Numbered from the stretch's first letter, positions 53,478-63,547 are shown. The stretch: 64,000 bases of DNA from an uncultured Desulfobacter sp. (GCF_963666675.1 NZ_OY762929.1:5676001-5740000); one strand, 5' to 3'. Notes: a model not told the origin generated them from the letters alone. A program made the numbers and translations.

Positions 53478-56474
53478 TTAAACGTATTTCCCTGAAAAGT
53501 CCTCAAATGTATTGGTAACAGCGAACTCAACCTCTTTGCCCAGAGCTTTGAAGTGTTCCTTGCCGCATGCGATCTTGGCTTTTTCAGTTGGGCGTAGCGC
53601 ATCGGTGAATAAGGTGCTTTTGGTTTCAACAACAAAGTAGAGCTTCTCTTTGCCATCCAATTCAATCAGCACAGCCCAGTCCGGATTATAGGTGCCCAGC
53701 GGGGTGTCGATTTTGAACCAACTCGGGAGCTTGGCGTACAGTTTAATGTCACCACTTCCTTCAAAAGCAGTAGCAAATTTCAGCTCGATATCGGAATCGT
53801 ACACCACATGGTCAAAGACCGATTTCTGACTTTCAACCATGTTCTTCTGAAGGTAGCCAAACAGCTCGTTGTCACTAAACAGTTCCTGAGCGTAAAAATG
53901 GTCATCACCGATCTTGTGATACTTAATCCCGTCAACCACAAAGAGATGCATCTGATGCTGGATAATTTTTGACACCTGCTCGATGAATTTCTGAGGGTTG
54001 TTCTTAAATGACTCCAGTCGCCCACTGTTGTTGAGGATTTTAACGATCGTTCGGCGCGTCAGGTTGGTTTCATTCTGTAGATAGGTGATCAGATCCGGGA
54101 GCTCAAAAGATCTTGCATCATAAGCATAAGCAGTTTCCTGAACCTGTTCTGCGTGAACGCCGCCACGGTCAATCTCGGCCTTGGCCTTCCGGTAAATAAA
54201 CCTGGCTTTGCCCACCTGCAAATTGGCTTTAATTTCTTCAGCGCATTTTGTGGCAAGTGCCTCGACATCAAAATCGACTCTGAATGTGGTCTTGTATTTA
54301 ATTCGATCCCATAGCTCCTTGAACTCCGGGCTTAGAAATACGGCCTTATTCAGCGACACCTTCTTCTTGTCGTCACAGTTCTTGATATTGAGATTGCCGG
54401 ACACTTTCTTCAGCACCGCAGCAATTTGCGGGGCGTGCTCTTTGAATTCTTCAGGGAGTTCCAGCTCGCCGCTTTTCAGGGCTGTTTTCAAGGAGTCCTG
54501 AACTTTGCCTTTGGTGTCAATGTAACCAGTGGTTTTCAGGTGATCCCACAGTTTCTTGGAGGCATCGACACCAAGGTATTCATTGTTGTAGTCGTCAACC
54601 GGAACAACGATGTTGGCAAACAGGTGCTCTTCAACCACTCCGAATTTAATGCCTTCTTCCTGCTCAATCTCTTTCTGCAGTTGCTCGGCAAATTTTTCAT
54701 AGGACTCGTTGGCCATAACCGTGAGGGTGTTGACCTCAAACCCGTGAACGCGCTCACCATCCTGATTGACACATATGCGCAGACCACGGCCAATTTCCTG
54801 CCGTTTCTTGATAACGGAATTGGTTTCGTTGAGCGTACAGATCTGGAATACGTTGGGGTTGTCCCAACCCTCTTTAAGCGCGGAGTGGGAGAAAATAAAC
54901 TTCAGCTTTGAGTCAAAGCTGAGCAGCTTCTCCTTCTCTTTCATGATGAGGTTATAGGCACTCTCATCCGCTGCTGTCTTACCCGAGGCATCCTTCAACA
55001 TTTCATTGCCGGTAGCGTCCTTCTTTTTATCGACGGCAAAATACCCGTTATGTACACCGGCAGCCACTGTATCCAGATCGGCTCCTTCAAAGAGGGTGCT
55101 GTACTTAGGTTTGCGGATTGCCCGGGCATACTCCTCTTCAAACATCAGAGCGAATTTTCCCTTTTGCGGATTGCCGTCCTCGTCGTACCAGCGGTAATTA
55201 GCCACCTTGTCGATGAAAAACAGGCTTAGGACCTTGATGCCCTGAGGACGCAGGCGCAGCTCTTTATCCAGATGCTCCTCAATGGTCTTGCGGATCTGCA
55301 GGCGCTTGTATTCATCCGGGTCAACTTCACCAATGGCCTGACCCAGTTTCAGGATCTCCGGCTTGCTGGTGAAGCTGATGTATTCATTGCCTTTTTCGCA
55401 GTAGATATCCTCGATGATGTAGCCATCGTAAATGTCTCGGCCACCGCTATACTTTGCATCCAGCAGATCTGCACCGCTTGAGACCACCACGGCTTTTCGT
55501 TTGATGTTGCCATTCTTCATGCGGCAATCGATCTCGATTTTGGCGGTGATCGGGCTCTTCTTGTTGTTTACGCTCAAGAGCTTTATATAGGCTTTGTTGT
55601 GGCCGTCTTTGACTTCAACTCCGGCAACTTCAATCTGCTTGACCAGCTTCTGCTCATAGGCATCAACCGAATCCAGCTTGTAAAGCATGTGATGCTTGTC
55701 GATATGAGTAGCGGAGTAACGCAGCGTGCAGAGCGGATTGAGTGAGCGAATAGCCTCTTTACTCTTTGACGTGGTATCCACACTCTGGGGCTCATCCACG
55801 ATAACAATCGGGTTGGTTTCCTGAATATATTCAATCGGCTTGGCCCCGGTCATCCGGTCATGGGAACGGTGGATAATGTTGGCCTTGTTTTCCTTTCCCG
55901 GATCGGTGAAGCTTTTTCGGAAAGCATCGATATTGATCACCATGATCTGGATATCCGGACTGGTGGCAAAGTTCCTTACGTCGGAAAGCTTGCTGGAGTC
56001 GTAGACAAACGCATCAAAAGTCACATTTTCATAGAGTTCTTTAAAATGCTCGGCAGTAATCTCTAAAGACTTGGCAACGCCTTCCTTGATAGCAATGGAC
56101 GGCACCACAATGATGAATTTGGTGAAGCCGTAGAGCCGGTTCATTTCAAAGATGGAGCGTAGATAGACATAGGTCTTTCCGGTTCCGGTCTCCATCTCCA
56201 CGGTAAAATCCATGGAGTCCATTTTCTCGGAAGGGGCCAGCCCGTTCTGCAGCTGTATCTTGCGGATGTTCTTGTGGATGTCCTCAGGCAAAAGTTTTAA
56301 GCGGTTTCCAATACCCAGATTATTTTCCATGCCGGGAATGACCTGCTGGGTCGTGTACTGCAGCGGAGCCACGGTAAAATTGGTCTGGCAAATTTCCTGA
56401 CCTTCAAACACCCCGGCGACGGATTTTATGGCCTGCATCTGGAAGTCCAGATTCGGATCAAATTGTATCTTCAT
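53478..56474 (-). CDS. res: Type III restriction enzyme Res subunit
   Basis: A 998-residue SF2 translocase/nuclease. Walker A METGTGKTYVYL at ~94-105 and the DEPQ box IVDEPQSV at ~227 are diagnostic of type III Res. QEIGRGLRI is motif VI. The C-terminal PD-ExK nuclease is NPDWAVLIELDGKEKLYFVV then ETKS at ~930-955. With the Mod subunit it cuts DNA with unmethylated inversely oriented sites. One base separates it from mod. Confidence 0.93.
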   Translation of the reverse strand: MKIQFDPNLDFQMQAIKSVAGVFEGQEICQTNFTVAPLQYTTQQVIPGMENNLGIGNRLKLLPEDIHKNIRKIQLQNGLAPSEKMDSMDFTVEMETGTGKTYVYLRSIFEMNRLYGFTKFIIVVPSIAIKEGVAKSLEITAEHFKELYENVTFDAFVYDSSKLSDVRNFATSPDIQIMVINIDAFRKSFTDPGKENKANIIHRSHDRMTGAKPIEYIQETNPIVIVDEPQSVDTTSKSKEAIRSLNPLCTLRYSATHIDKHHMLYKLDSVDAYEQKLVKQIEVAGVEVKDGHNKAYIKLLSVNNKKSPITAKIEIDCRMKNGNIKRKAVVVSSGADLLDAKYSGGRDIYDGYIIEDIYCEKGNEYISFTSKPEILKLGQAIGEVDPDEYKRLQIRKTIEEHLDKELRLRPQGIKVLSLFFIDKVANYRWYDEDGNPQKGKFALMFEEEYARAIRKPKYSTLFEGADLDTVAAGVHNGYFAVDKKKDATGNEMLKDASGKTAADESAYNLIMKEKEKLLSFDSKLKFIFSHSALKEGWDNPNVFQICTLNETNSVIKKRQEIGRGLRICVNQDGERVHGFEVNTLTVMANESYEKFAEQLQKEIEQEEGIKFGVVEEHLFANIVVPVDDYNNEYLGVDASKKLWDHLKTTGYIDTKGKVQDSLKTALKSGELELPEEFKEHAPQIAAVLKKVSGNLNIKNCDDKKKVSLNKAVFLSPEFKELWDRIKYKTTFRVDFDVEALATKCAEEIKANLQVGKARFIYRKAKAEIDRGGVHAEQVQETAYAYDARSFELPDLITYLQNETNLTRRTIVKILNNSGRLESFKNNPQKFIEQVSKIIQHQMHLFVVDGIKYHKIGDDHFYAQELFSDNELFGYLQKNMVESQKSVFDHVVYDSDIELKFATAFEGSGDIKLYAKLPSWFKIDTPLGTYNPDWAVLIELDGKEKLYFVVETKSTLFTDALRPTEKAKIACGKEHFKALGKEVEFAVTNTFEDFSGKYV

Positions 56475-56475
56475 T

Positions 56476-58347
56476 TTACAAGCTCCTTACATCGACAATG
56501 CCAGCCTGTTTGAGAATCTGAACCGCATTGGTTTTGACCACGTCATCTTTGAACCCGGAGTCTTTGAATACCACGCGCATTATTTCCGGATTGAGCTCAT
56601 CCTTTAGCTTGGCAATGCCTTCGACCACCCCAAGGGAAATGGCATCCGAAAGGCAGATGATCAGCGCCCCCATTCCGATATCGAATACCTTTTGCCCGGC
56701 GATAGCGTGTTCAGTGATAGGTAAGGTCAGGTCGAGGCCATATTTCAGTAGAACCTCGTAAAGGACATCTTCTTCACGTCGGTCGGTTTTAATATTGGAA
56801 ATAAAGTCTTCGAGAGTGCGCTCCGTCATTTCAAAGTCGACTTCCCACGGCTTGATATTGGTGGAGTCGAGCTTGAATACCTTGAAGCCAAGGTCAATGT
56901 CGACGGCGTTCGCCGAAATCCCCGGCAGCTTTTTAGATGTCTCCTCCGCAATGGCCTTGGCAGCCGCTCGCAGTCTCGCTTTAGTGATCTCGGAGATGGT
57001 GGCATAGTCCTTCGCTCCCGTTTGTTCAGGCAACTGCACCAGCAAGTACCTTCGGTTTCCACCGTCCTCTGAATTGAGCCGCACCACTGCTTCTCCGGCA
57101 CTTCCCGAACCAGCAAAGAAGTCCACTATAAGATCGTCAGCATTAGCCTCGCTCCCAATTCGTAGCATGTGCTGAATGAGGCGGGTTGGTTTCGGTGTAT
57201 CGAAGACCGTCTCAGGTTTCTTGAACTGCACACGCTCAAGCAGTTCCTTTTTCGCCTCGGCGTTGGTGCCGACGTCTGCGTGAAGCCACAGGGTGGACGG
57301 CACCACGCCCTGCTTCGCTTCAGATAGGAACTTCTTGATTCGAGGAGTATTCGTTCCGTCCTTGCCCCACCAGATGCGACCGTCAGCATCAAGCTTGTCG
57401 AAGGATTCTCTGGATACCCGCCAATACGTGCCCGGTGGCGGAGTGAATGTCTCGCCGGCTGGTGAAATTATTTCGTAGAGGCCCTGGCCGTAGTAGTTCC
57501 GTGCCTGCACAGCGTTTGTGGTCCAAGGGCCTCGGCTATCGTTGTCGGGATTTGTGTACGAAGCATCAAGTTCGGCGGACCGGGGAAGCAGGTTCCTCTC
57601 CCATTGGTCCTTGGCGCGGGCGTAGACGACCACGTAGTCGTGCATTGCGGAGAAGTACTTTGCCGAGTTCTTGACGGTGAAGATCTTCTGCCAAATCACT
57701 GTGTCGACGAAATTTTCAGAGCCAAAGACCTCGTCCATCACCTGCCGGAGGTTGTGACCTTCGTGGTCATCAATAGAGACGAAGATTGCACCATCATCCC
57801 GAAGCAGATTCCTCGCCAGCTTCAGGCGCGGGTATATCATGTTGAGCCAGTTGGTATGATACCGCCCGCCCGCCTCGGCATTCGCCGAGATCTTGAATCC
57901 CTCGTCGTCTACCTGTCCGGTGTAGCGGAGGTAGGTGTCGAGGTTATCCTGCCACTTGTCCGGGTAGATGAACTCGCTGCCGGTATTGTAAGGTGGATCG
58001 ATATAGATCATCTTCACTTTTTTGTGATAGCTCTTCTGCAGGAGCTTGAGCACCTCAAGGTTGTCGCCTTCAATAAAAATGTTTTGGGTGGAATCCCAAT
58101 CCACCGACTCTTCCTTGCAGGGGCGCAGCGTGCCTGTGCTGGGTGTTTGGGCGATCATCCGGGCTTTGCTCTTGCCGTTCCATGTAAAGCTATAGCGCTC
58201 ATCACGGTCATCCACAAACGTGCCGAGCACTTCCTTCAGGGCTTCGAAGTCGACCTTGCCTTCGGTGAAGGCTTCCGGGAATAGCTCCTTCAGCTTGCCA
58301 ACGTTTTCGGCTACGATGTCCATTGTTTTACCATCCATTTTTTCCAT
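56476..58347 (-). CDS. mod: Type III DNA methyltransferase Mod subunit (N6-adenine, beta class)
   Basis: A ~623-residue DNA methylase. The catalytic motif DPPY lies at ~117-120 in MIYIDPPYNTGSEF and the SAM motif FAGSGSAGEAV at ~405, an order typical of beta-class adenine methylases such as EcoP15I Mod. The central target-recognition region is between them. The start at 58347 (MEKMDGKTM) has GAGAGG in front and is chosen over 58401, which would run into the preceding gene. It also supplies the sequence recognition for Res. Confidence 0.92.
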   Translation of the reverse strand: MEKMDGKTMDIVAENVGKLKELFPEAFTEGKVDFEALKEVLGTFVDDRDERYSFTWNGKSKARMIAQTPSTGTLRPCKEESVDWDSTQNIFIEGDNLEVLKLLQKSYHKKVKMIYIDPPYNTGSEFIYPDKWQDNLDTYLRYTGQVDDEGFKISANAEAGGRYHTNWLNMIYPRLKLARNLLRDDGAIFVSIDDHEGHNLRQVMDEVFGSENFVDTVIWQKIFTVKNSAKYFSAMHDYVVVYARAKDQWERNLLPRSAELDASYTNPDNDSRGPWTTNAVQARNYYGQGLYEIISPAGETFTPPPGTYWRVSRESFDKLDADGRIWWGKDGTNTPRIKKFLSEAKQGVVPSTLWLHADVGTNAEAKKELLERVQFKKPETVFDTPKPTRLIQHMLRIGSEANADDLIVDFFAGSGSAGEAVVRLNSEDGGNRRYLLVQLPEQTGAKDYATISEITKARLRAAAKAIAEETSKKLPGISANAVDIDLGFKVFKLDSTNIKPWEVDFEMTERTLEDFISNIKTDRREEDVLYEVLLKYGLDLTLPITEHAIAGQKVFDIGMGALIICLSDAISLGVVEGIAKLKDELNPEIMRVVFKDSGFKDDVVKTNAVQILKQAGIVDVRSL

Positions 58348-58363
58348 GATTAAACCTCTCTTA

Positions 58364-59128
58364 TTACAGGCTCGCAGCCAGTTGCTTGAGCTCTTGTTCA
58401 AATTTCTTAATTTGTGTATTCAGCTCCACCTGCCGGTTAAAAGCCGCTTTTTTCAGCTGCGCGCGCAGCTCCGATATTCTTGATTCAATTTCCCGGCACC
58501 GCGTCAGCTGTTCCAGCCGGTCACCTGCTTTGCCGATCGTAAAGGCCCCGGATAGCACCGAGCATTCATATCCAGTGAACCGATCCGTCCAGGCATTGTA
58601 TAAAGTGCCGTAGGTCTGAAGCGGCATACTGTCCCACGCAAGTGATGCGACAAAGGCTGCTTCTTGGGTCTTCAATGCCTCGCTATTCATCCAGCCGGTG
58701 GTGTAGAAACGCTCGGCAACAAAGGCTCCATGCTCGGCCTGACTGAAACGCTTGGGAGCAACGCTCAGGGCGATATCTCCGCTTTCGGTATAGAAGCCCA
58801 GCATCAATGGATACGGAATGACCCGGTGGATAATTTCTGCGATTCGTTTGTGGCCTTTCTGAGAATTCATTTCAACCTGCAGAACCGCCACCTCAAGGTA
58901 TTCCCGCTCATTATCTCTGTAAGGAAGAACCGGACAGGTTGATGGCTTCAGGGTGTATTCCCAGTACACATTCTTCACGTTTTCCCGAAACAGCTTTTTA
59001 TCACTGGCGACAAGTTCACCACTTTCAAGGAACTGCTTTTTAGGAACCCGTTTGCCCAGCAGGGCCGCCTCCGGAAAGGAGATGGCATTCCAGATATTTT
59101 CAATGGCCACCTTTTTATTATCAGGCAT
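58364..59128 (-). CDS. DUF4391 domain-containing protein
   Basis: A ~254-residue protein of the DUF4391 type. The start ENIWNAISFPEAALLGKRVP, then WEYTLKPSTCPVLPY and EVAVLQVEM, then IIHRVIPYPLMLGF, are typical. The C-terminus (~190-254) is a coiled coil (CREIESRISELRAQLKKAAF). It is a regular partner of a PLD-helicase and a type III methylase, which implies a shared defence role; the biochemistry is unknown to me. The ATG at 59128 lies inside the end of the helicase gene. Confidence 0.75.
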   Translation of the reverse strand: MPDNKKVAIENIWNAISFPEAALLGKRVPKKQFLESGELVASDKKLFRENVKNVYWEYTLKPSTCPVLPYRDNEREYLEVAVLQVEMNSQKGHKRIAEIIHRVIPYPLMLGFYTESGDIALSVAPKRFSQAEHGAFVAERFYTTGWMNSEALKTQEAAFVASLAWDSMPLQTYGTLYNAWTDRFTGYECSVLSGAFTIGKAGDRLEQLTRCREIESRISELRAQLKKAAFNRQVELNTQIKKFEQELKQLAASL

Positions 59129-62100
59129 CGTCCGCCTCCTCACCCAGCAGGATCAGGTAGCTGACCACTTCAAAATCATCCATGCCTTTAAAGCTGTTTT
59201 TATTGATGACGGTGCCGCCGGGAGAGAAAAGACTCTCCACGCCGCGCTCTTCAGCTGCGCCGGTCAGGGCCTGCACTGCTTTTGAAAGCAGGTCGCGATA
59301 CTGCGACATATCGGAGCCACCCCGAGTCAGTCCGGAAAGCCGGGTTGTGGCTGCGCCATCAACGGACTTTCCATGGATGCTCATCTTCTTCAGCAGATCC
59401 AGAATCTTTTTTGTCTGGGTGAACTGTAAAAGAACGGAACCGTCGTTCTTCACGTAGACCAGATAGTAAGGCGACAAGGCATAGGTGGAGTCTGAAACAG
59501 TTTGAGCGCCTTCATTTCTGAGGCAGAAAATCACTCCGGGTGAGAACTCATCTTTTAAAGAGTTATCGATGGCGGCCACGGCATATGCGCCATATGGTAT
59601 ACGCTCCAGCAGGTTCTCATGCTCTTTTATGTAATCGCTGAGATCCATGCGGAAGTCGTTTAATGTGAGGTCGGTGATGGAGATGCCACCTTCGACATCA
59701 TCAATATCGACCACTTCGTTCTGAAGCTTTTCGAGCTGTTTACGGCGGTATTCGAGGTCATTCATTTTCCCTGAATCGGTAAACTCAATGACGTTCTCTT
59801 CACCAGTGGCCGAAATATCCAGCAGAACCATACGGCCGGAAACGCGGGCCTCAAGATTGATGTATTCATCCAGCTCCATGTTGGGCCAGAAATTAACGAG
59901 TTGGATTTTGTCATTTTTCGAGCCCAGTCGATCAACACGGCCAAAACGCTGAATGATTCGAACCGGATTCCAGTGGATGTCATAGTTGATCAGGTAATCG
60001 CAGTCCTGTAGGTTTTGCCCTTCTGAAATACAGTCTGTAGCAATCAGCAGGTCAATTTCAGCAGTGAGAGAGGAATCGATCTTTTCACGCTCTTTTGATA
60101 CTGGAGAGAAGGAAGTGATGATCGAGGCCAGATCTTTGCGTATGCCGGGCATCTCGGTTTTGTTTTCTCCGGAGCCGGTAACCAAGGCAGCATAGACTCC
60201 AAGCTCCCGCTGTGCCCATTTTGCAGTGTTTTCATATAGATACTTTGCGGTATCTGCAAATGCGGTGAAAATGATGAGCTTTTTATTTTCCGGGTTAATC
60301 GGATGGGAGACTTTGTAACGAATGAGCTCCTTCAGTTTCCTGAGCTTTTCATCTTGCGGAGCCTTAACTGCTCGTGCAGACGAAATGAGCTTCTCCAGAA
60401 TTTTCCGATCTTCTTCAAGCTCTTGCTTCCAGCGTACCGTATCCATGTCCTGAATCAGGACTTTGACTTTCTTGCCTACAACAAAAGGAGAGAAAGCATC
60501 ATCTTCAATTTCAATCTCCTCGATATCAAACTCTTCAACAGCCGCGTTGTTGTCATGCTCTGCAATTTTCTGAATCAACCCTGTTACTTCGCCGAGCAGT
60601 TTTTCCAGCGTCATGGTGAAGGAGTTGATCGAGCTTTCCATTCGCTTGAACAGGTTAACCCGCATCAGATGAATCAAGCTCTGTTCACGGTCTACTTGTC
60701 TGAATACGGAACCGCCAGCAACCTTTCGGTCATACTTGCGGCTGTACTCTTCAGCCTTTTGAGGCAGGACATATTTCAGTGGCGCATAGGCGCTCAGGTT
60801 AAGCAGTCGAATATCTCGGTTAATGCTCTCAAGTGCCGGAAAGCGTCCCTCTGTATCAATGTCTGTTTTGATATTGACGGGTTTTAGCCTCTCCGGGAAT
60901 TTTCCAATTTCCGTTACATCATAATATTTTTCGATATGTTTTCTGGATCGGGCAATGGTGAGAAGATCCAGCAATTTGAAATAGTCAAAATTCAGAGCGT
61001 CCAGTAAGGATTCAGTCGTTCTGTCTTTTTCATCTTTTTTCAGCCATGAATTAAATCGAGTCTGGGCTATTTTAAGTGTCTGCTCGATGCTGAGTATCCC
61101 ATTATCCTTTAACGCATCGTCTTTGGCTTCCACAATGAAAGCCGTTTGATTTTTCAGATCATTCATCCGGTTGTTTACCGGTGTTGCCGAAAGCATCAGC
61201 ACTTTGGTTTTTACGCCTGCCTTGATGATCTCATTCATCAGTTTTGAATAGCGGGTCAGAGAATCATCCTTGCGGGCAGGGTTGTTTCTGAAATTGTGCG
61301 ACTCGTCGATAACGATCAGGTCGTAGTTACCCCAATTCAAGGTCGCTAAATTAATCTCCCCGGACATTCCTCGCACACGGGTCAAATCCGTATGGTTGAG
61401 GACATCATAATTGAACCTGTCCGAGGCCATGATGTTTCGTTTGTCATTAACCGTATATAAGGTCCAGTTTTCCCGGAGCTTTTTAGGACATAAAACCAGA
61501 ACGCGGTCATTGCGGAGTTCGTAATATTTAATGACTGCAAGCGCTTCGAAGGTTTTACCTAAACCCACGCTGTCTGCTATGATGCAGCCATTGTAGCGTT
61601 CAATTTTATCGATGGCTCCAAGAACGCCATCCCGCTGAAATTTGTAGAGCTTCTGCCAGACCTGTGTGCTCTTGATTCCGGTCTGGGTCTTGATGATCTT
61701 GTCTTCATCGAGTTCGCCGATAAAATCCCTGAAAATATTAAACAGAGTCAGAAAGTAGATTTGCTGGGGAGTCTTATCAGAATAAAAAAGCGCAAGAGCG
61801 TCTTGAAGAATCGCTTCAAAATCATTGCTGTTCCTTCCGGAAGCCCACAGTTCGTCAAACCACTTGATGAGCGAATGTGCCTCATCAGAACTGCGAAAGC
61901 AGGTGTTCATATGGTGGGATTCAGATGGAACGATACCCAGACCATCGGTGGTAAAAGATGAACTGCCCACAATGGCGAGATGTTCATCACTACCGGCATG
62001 AGATAAATGAATAAGATTCTGATGAACCGGTGAGGGTAACTTGCGGACTTCACACTTCTGTTTCAGCCACTCTGAACATTCCCGTGCGATGCGAGTAACA

Positions 62101-62357
62101 TCAAGCCGATTGCGTAAACGACGGTCCAAGTGATTTCCAGGCAGGGTTTTAAGAAAACCCTCTCGATCGCCATGATTTGGTACAAGGAGCCTGAACTTGG
62201 AAACCTTTGAAAGTTCCTTTTTCAGCTCGTCATAGGCGTAAAGAGAAAACAGCGCGGAAACCACAGAGAGAGTGCATCCGGAAGTGATATTTGCTTTCAG
62301 TTCAGAAACAACATTTCCCAAAGATTTATTATCAAGGATTCCCGCAAACGGCTTCAC
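59121..62357 (-). CDS. SNF2-type helicase with N-terminal PLD-like domain
   Basis: A 1078-residue protein. Residues ~1-190 resemble a phospholipase-D nuclease fold (HLAIVGSSSFTTDGLG) but an HxK catalytic motif is not obvious. The helicase core has Walker A DSVGLGKTFEALAV at ~264, DESH in VIDESHNFRN (~351), LMLSATPVNNR, motif V SEGQNLQDCDYLINYD (~780) and motif VI RIIQRFGRVDRLG. The start is GTG, overlapping the HTH stop (GTGA). It would move along DNA or strip proteins, in aid of the restriction module. Confidence 0.85.
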   Translation of the reverse strand: MKPFAGILDNKSLGNVVSELKANITSGCTLSVVSALFSLYAYDELKKELSKVSKFRLLVPNHGDREGFLKTLPGNHLDRRLRNRLDVTRIARECSEWLKQKCEVRKLPSPVHQNLIHLSHAGSDEHLAIVGSSSFTTDGLGIVPSESHHMNTCFRSSDEAHSLIKWFDELWASGRNSNDFEAILQDALALFYSDKTPQQIYFLTLFNIFRDFIGELDEDKIIKTQTGIKSTQVWQKLYKFQRDGVLGAIDKIERYNGCIIADSVGLGKTFEALAVIKYYELRNDRVLVLCPKKLRENWTLYTVNDKRNIMASDRFNYDVLNHTDLTRVRGMSGEINLATLNWGNYDLIVIDESHNFRNNPARKDDSLTRYSKLMNEIIKAGVKTKVLMLSATPVNNRMNDLKNQTAFIVEAKDDALKDNGILSIEQTLKIAQTRFNSWLKKDEKDRTTESLLDALNFDYFKLLDLLTIARSRKHIEKYYDVTEIGKFPERLKPVNIKTDIDTEGRFPALESINRDIRLLNLSAYAPLKYVLPQKAEEYSRKYDRKVAGGSVFRQVDREQSLIHLMRVNLFKRMESSINSFTMTLEKLLGEVTGLIQKIAEHDNNAAVEEFDIEEIEIEDDAFSPFVVGKKVKVLIQDMDTVRWKQELEEDRKILEKLISSARAVKAPQDEKLRKLKELIRYKVSHPINPENKKLIIFTAFADTAKYLYENTAKWAQRELGVYAALVTGSGENKTEMPGIRKDLASIITSFSPVSKEREKIDSSLTAEIDLLIATDCISEGQNLQDCDYLINYDIHWNPVRIIQRFGRVDRLGSKNDKIQLVNFWPNMELDEYINLEARVSGRMVLLDISATGEENVIEFTDSGKMNDLEYRRKQLEKLQNEVVDIDDVEGGISITDLTLNDFRMDLSDYIKEHENLLERIPYGAYAVAAIDNSLKDEFSPGVIFCLRNEGAQTVSDSTYALSPYYLVYVKNDGSVLLQFTQTKKILDLLKKMSIHGKSVDGAATTRLSGLTRGGSDMSQYRDLLSKAVQALTGAAEERGVESLFSPGGTVINKNSFKGMDDFEVVSYLILLGEEADDA

Positions 62358-62551
62358 TGATCTTCATCCTCTTTAGATTTAATTGCTTTCCCATCACGGA
62401 CCCAGGTGTCAACCTCGTCTTTCTTGAACTTCCAAAGACGGCCGATTTTATGGGCTGGCATTTTCTTTTTGTTTATCCATGTGTAAACAGTATCTTTGCT
62501 GATACCAAGGTATTGAGCAATTTCCTCGACTGACAACCAACGATCTTCCAT
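62354..62551 (-). CDS. Excisionase/MerR-type HTH protein (AlpA-like)
   Basis: A 65-residue single-domain winged HTH: LSVEEIAQYLGISKDTVYTW then KIGRLWKFKKDEVDTWV. Such proteins act as excisionases or small regulators. It heads the six-gene leftward operon and overlaps the helicase start, so it is likely its autoregulator. Direct repeats lie just upstream. Confidence 0.85.
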   Translation of the reverse strand: MEDRWLSVEEIAQYLGISKDTVYTWINKKKMPAHKIGRLWKFKKDEVDTWVRDGKAIKSKEDEDQ

Positions 62552-62596
62552 TTTTTACACCTTTGAAGAGTATAGGTCCAAATTGGTTCAGTCTGT

Positions 62597-62655
62597 CTTT
62601 TTACATGGCATCTGTCTTTTGTCAATCAGGTTTAGTTGGGTTTAATCAGGTTTAG
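62597..62655 (-). promoter_or_regulatory. Promoter/operator region of the defence operon
   Basis: On the minus strand, two CTAAACCTGATT direct repeats (62644-62655 and 62624-62635; 20-bp period) run into a TTGACA -35 box (62620-62625). A second repeated motif, AAAGACAGA, follows. The -10 box is poor, which fits activation or repression by the HTH protein. Confidence 0.5.
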
Positions 62656-62929
62656 AATGAAATATTGGCACAGATAGCGGAATGGGGCGTTGGCGTTTTC
62701 CAAGGTTAAGCCGCTTTTTGATATTTGAGGACTGAAATATAAAATTTGGCAGATCATGCTGAGGTGTTTGAGGTGAGGACTACGTCCAAGGCGAGGCCCG
62801 TTTTTTAGGCAAATAAAAACCCCGGACTATCCCTGTCAGTCCAAATCTTTCTCAAACTTATAGAGTGAATGATTCGTGGATGACGAGTAAGATTTTGGGA
62901 TTGACGATAGTTTCCCAATCATCTCTCCA
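62656..62929. other. Spacer between HTH gene and serine recombinase
   Basis: No gene or RNA is apparent. A G/C-rich stretch with AACCCCGGAC near 62818 precedes the recombinase stop. It may hold recombination sites for the serine recombinase, but I see no clear pair of inverted repeats. Confidence 0.4.
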
Positions 62930-63547
62930 TTAACTATTATTTTTGTCCAACAATCGCTGTCCAAGTTCTTTCACAGAACCATCACCATTTATATACGAAT
63001 ATAGAGTTGTTGTGGTAATTCCCAATCGATTTGCCACTTCAGAGGCCTTTGTTTTTGGATCAGCCATAGCAGCCATCGCCATTTTTAAAGTTTCAATGGT
63101 CATTTTCCGAGGCCGACCGCCCAATCGGCCACGGGAACGCGCCGCGGCCAGGCCAGCCTTTGTTCGTTCCCGGATTAATTCGGCCTCAAATTCTGCCAGA
63201 GCGGCAAAAATCCCGAAAATAAGGCGGCCATTGGGGGTTGTTGTATCGATTTGAGCTCCAGTCCCAGAAAGTACTTTGAAACCAACCTCCTGTTTATTGA
63301 GATCGTCAACCGTATTAATAAGGTGCTTGAGATCGCGTCCCAATCTATCCAGTTTCCATACAACCAATGTATTTCCAGGTTGCAGTGCCTTCAAGCAAGC
63401 ACGGAGTCCAGGCCGGTTATCTTTACGTCCAGATGCCATATCTTTATAAATCCTTTTCGGATTGACCCCGGCCTCAATCAGCACATCTTTTTGCAAATCA
63501 AAAACCTGACTTCCGTCTGCTTTTGATACTCGGATATAACCAATCAT
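62930..63547 (-). CDS. Serine recombinase (resolvase/invertase family)
   Basis: A ~205-residue small serine recombinase. The catalytic Ser is in GYIRVSKADGSQ (~8). The conserved Arg pair region is VWKLDRLGRDLKHL (~63-75), then FAALAEFEAELIRERTKAGL. The C-terminal HTH spans ~155-190 (KASEVANRLGITTTTLYSYI). It could resolve cointegrates or invert a nearby segment. The start is placed at the MIGYIRVS methionine; 63550 and 63571 are alternatives. Confidence 0.9.
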   Translation of the reverse strand: MIGYIRVSKADGSQVFDLQKDVLIEAGVNPKRIYKDMASGRKDNRPGLRACLKALQPGNTLVVWKLDRLGRDLKHLINTVDDLNKQEVGFKVLSGTGAQIDTTTPNGRLIFGIFAALAEFEAELIRERTKAGLAAARSRGRLGGRPRKMTIETLKMAMAAMADPKTKASEVANRLGITTTTLYSYINGDGSVKELGQRLLDKNNS

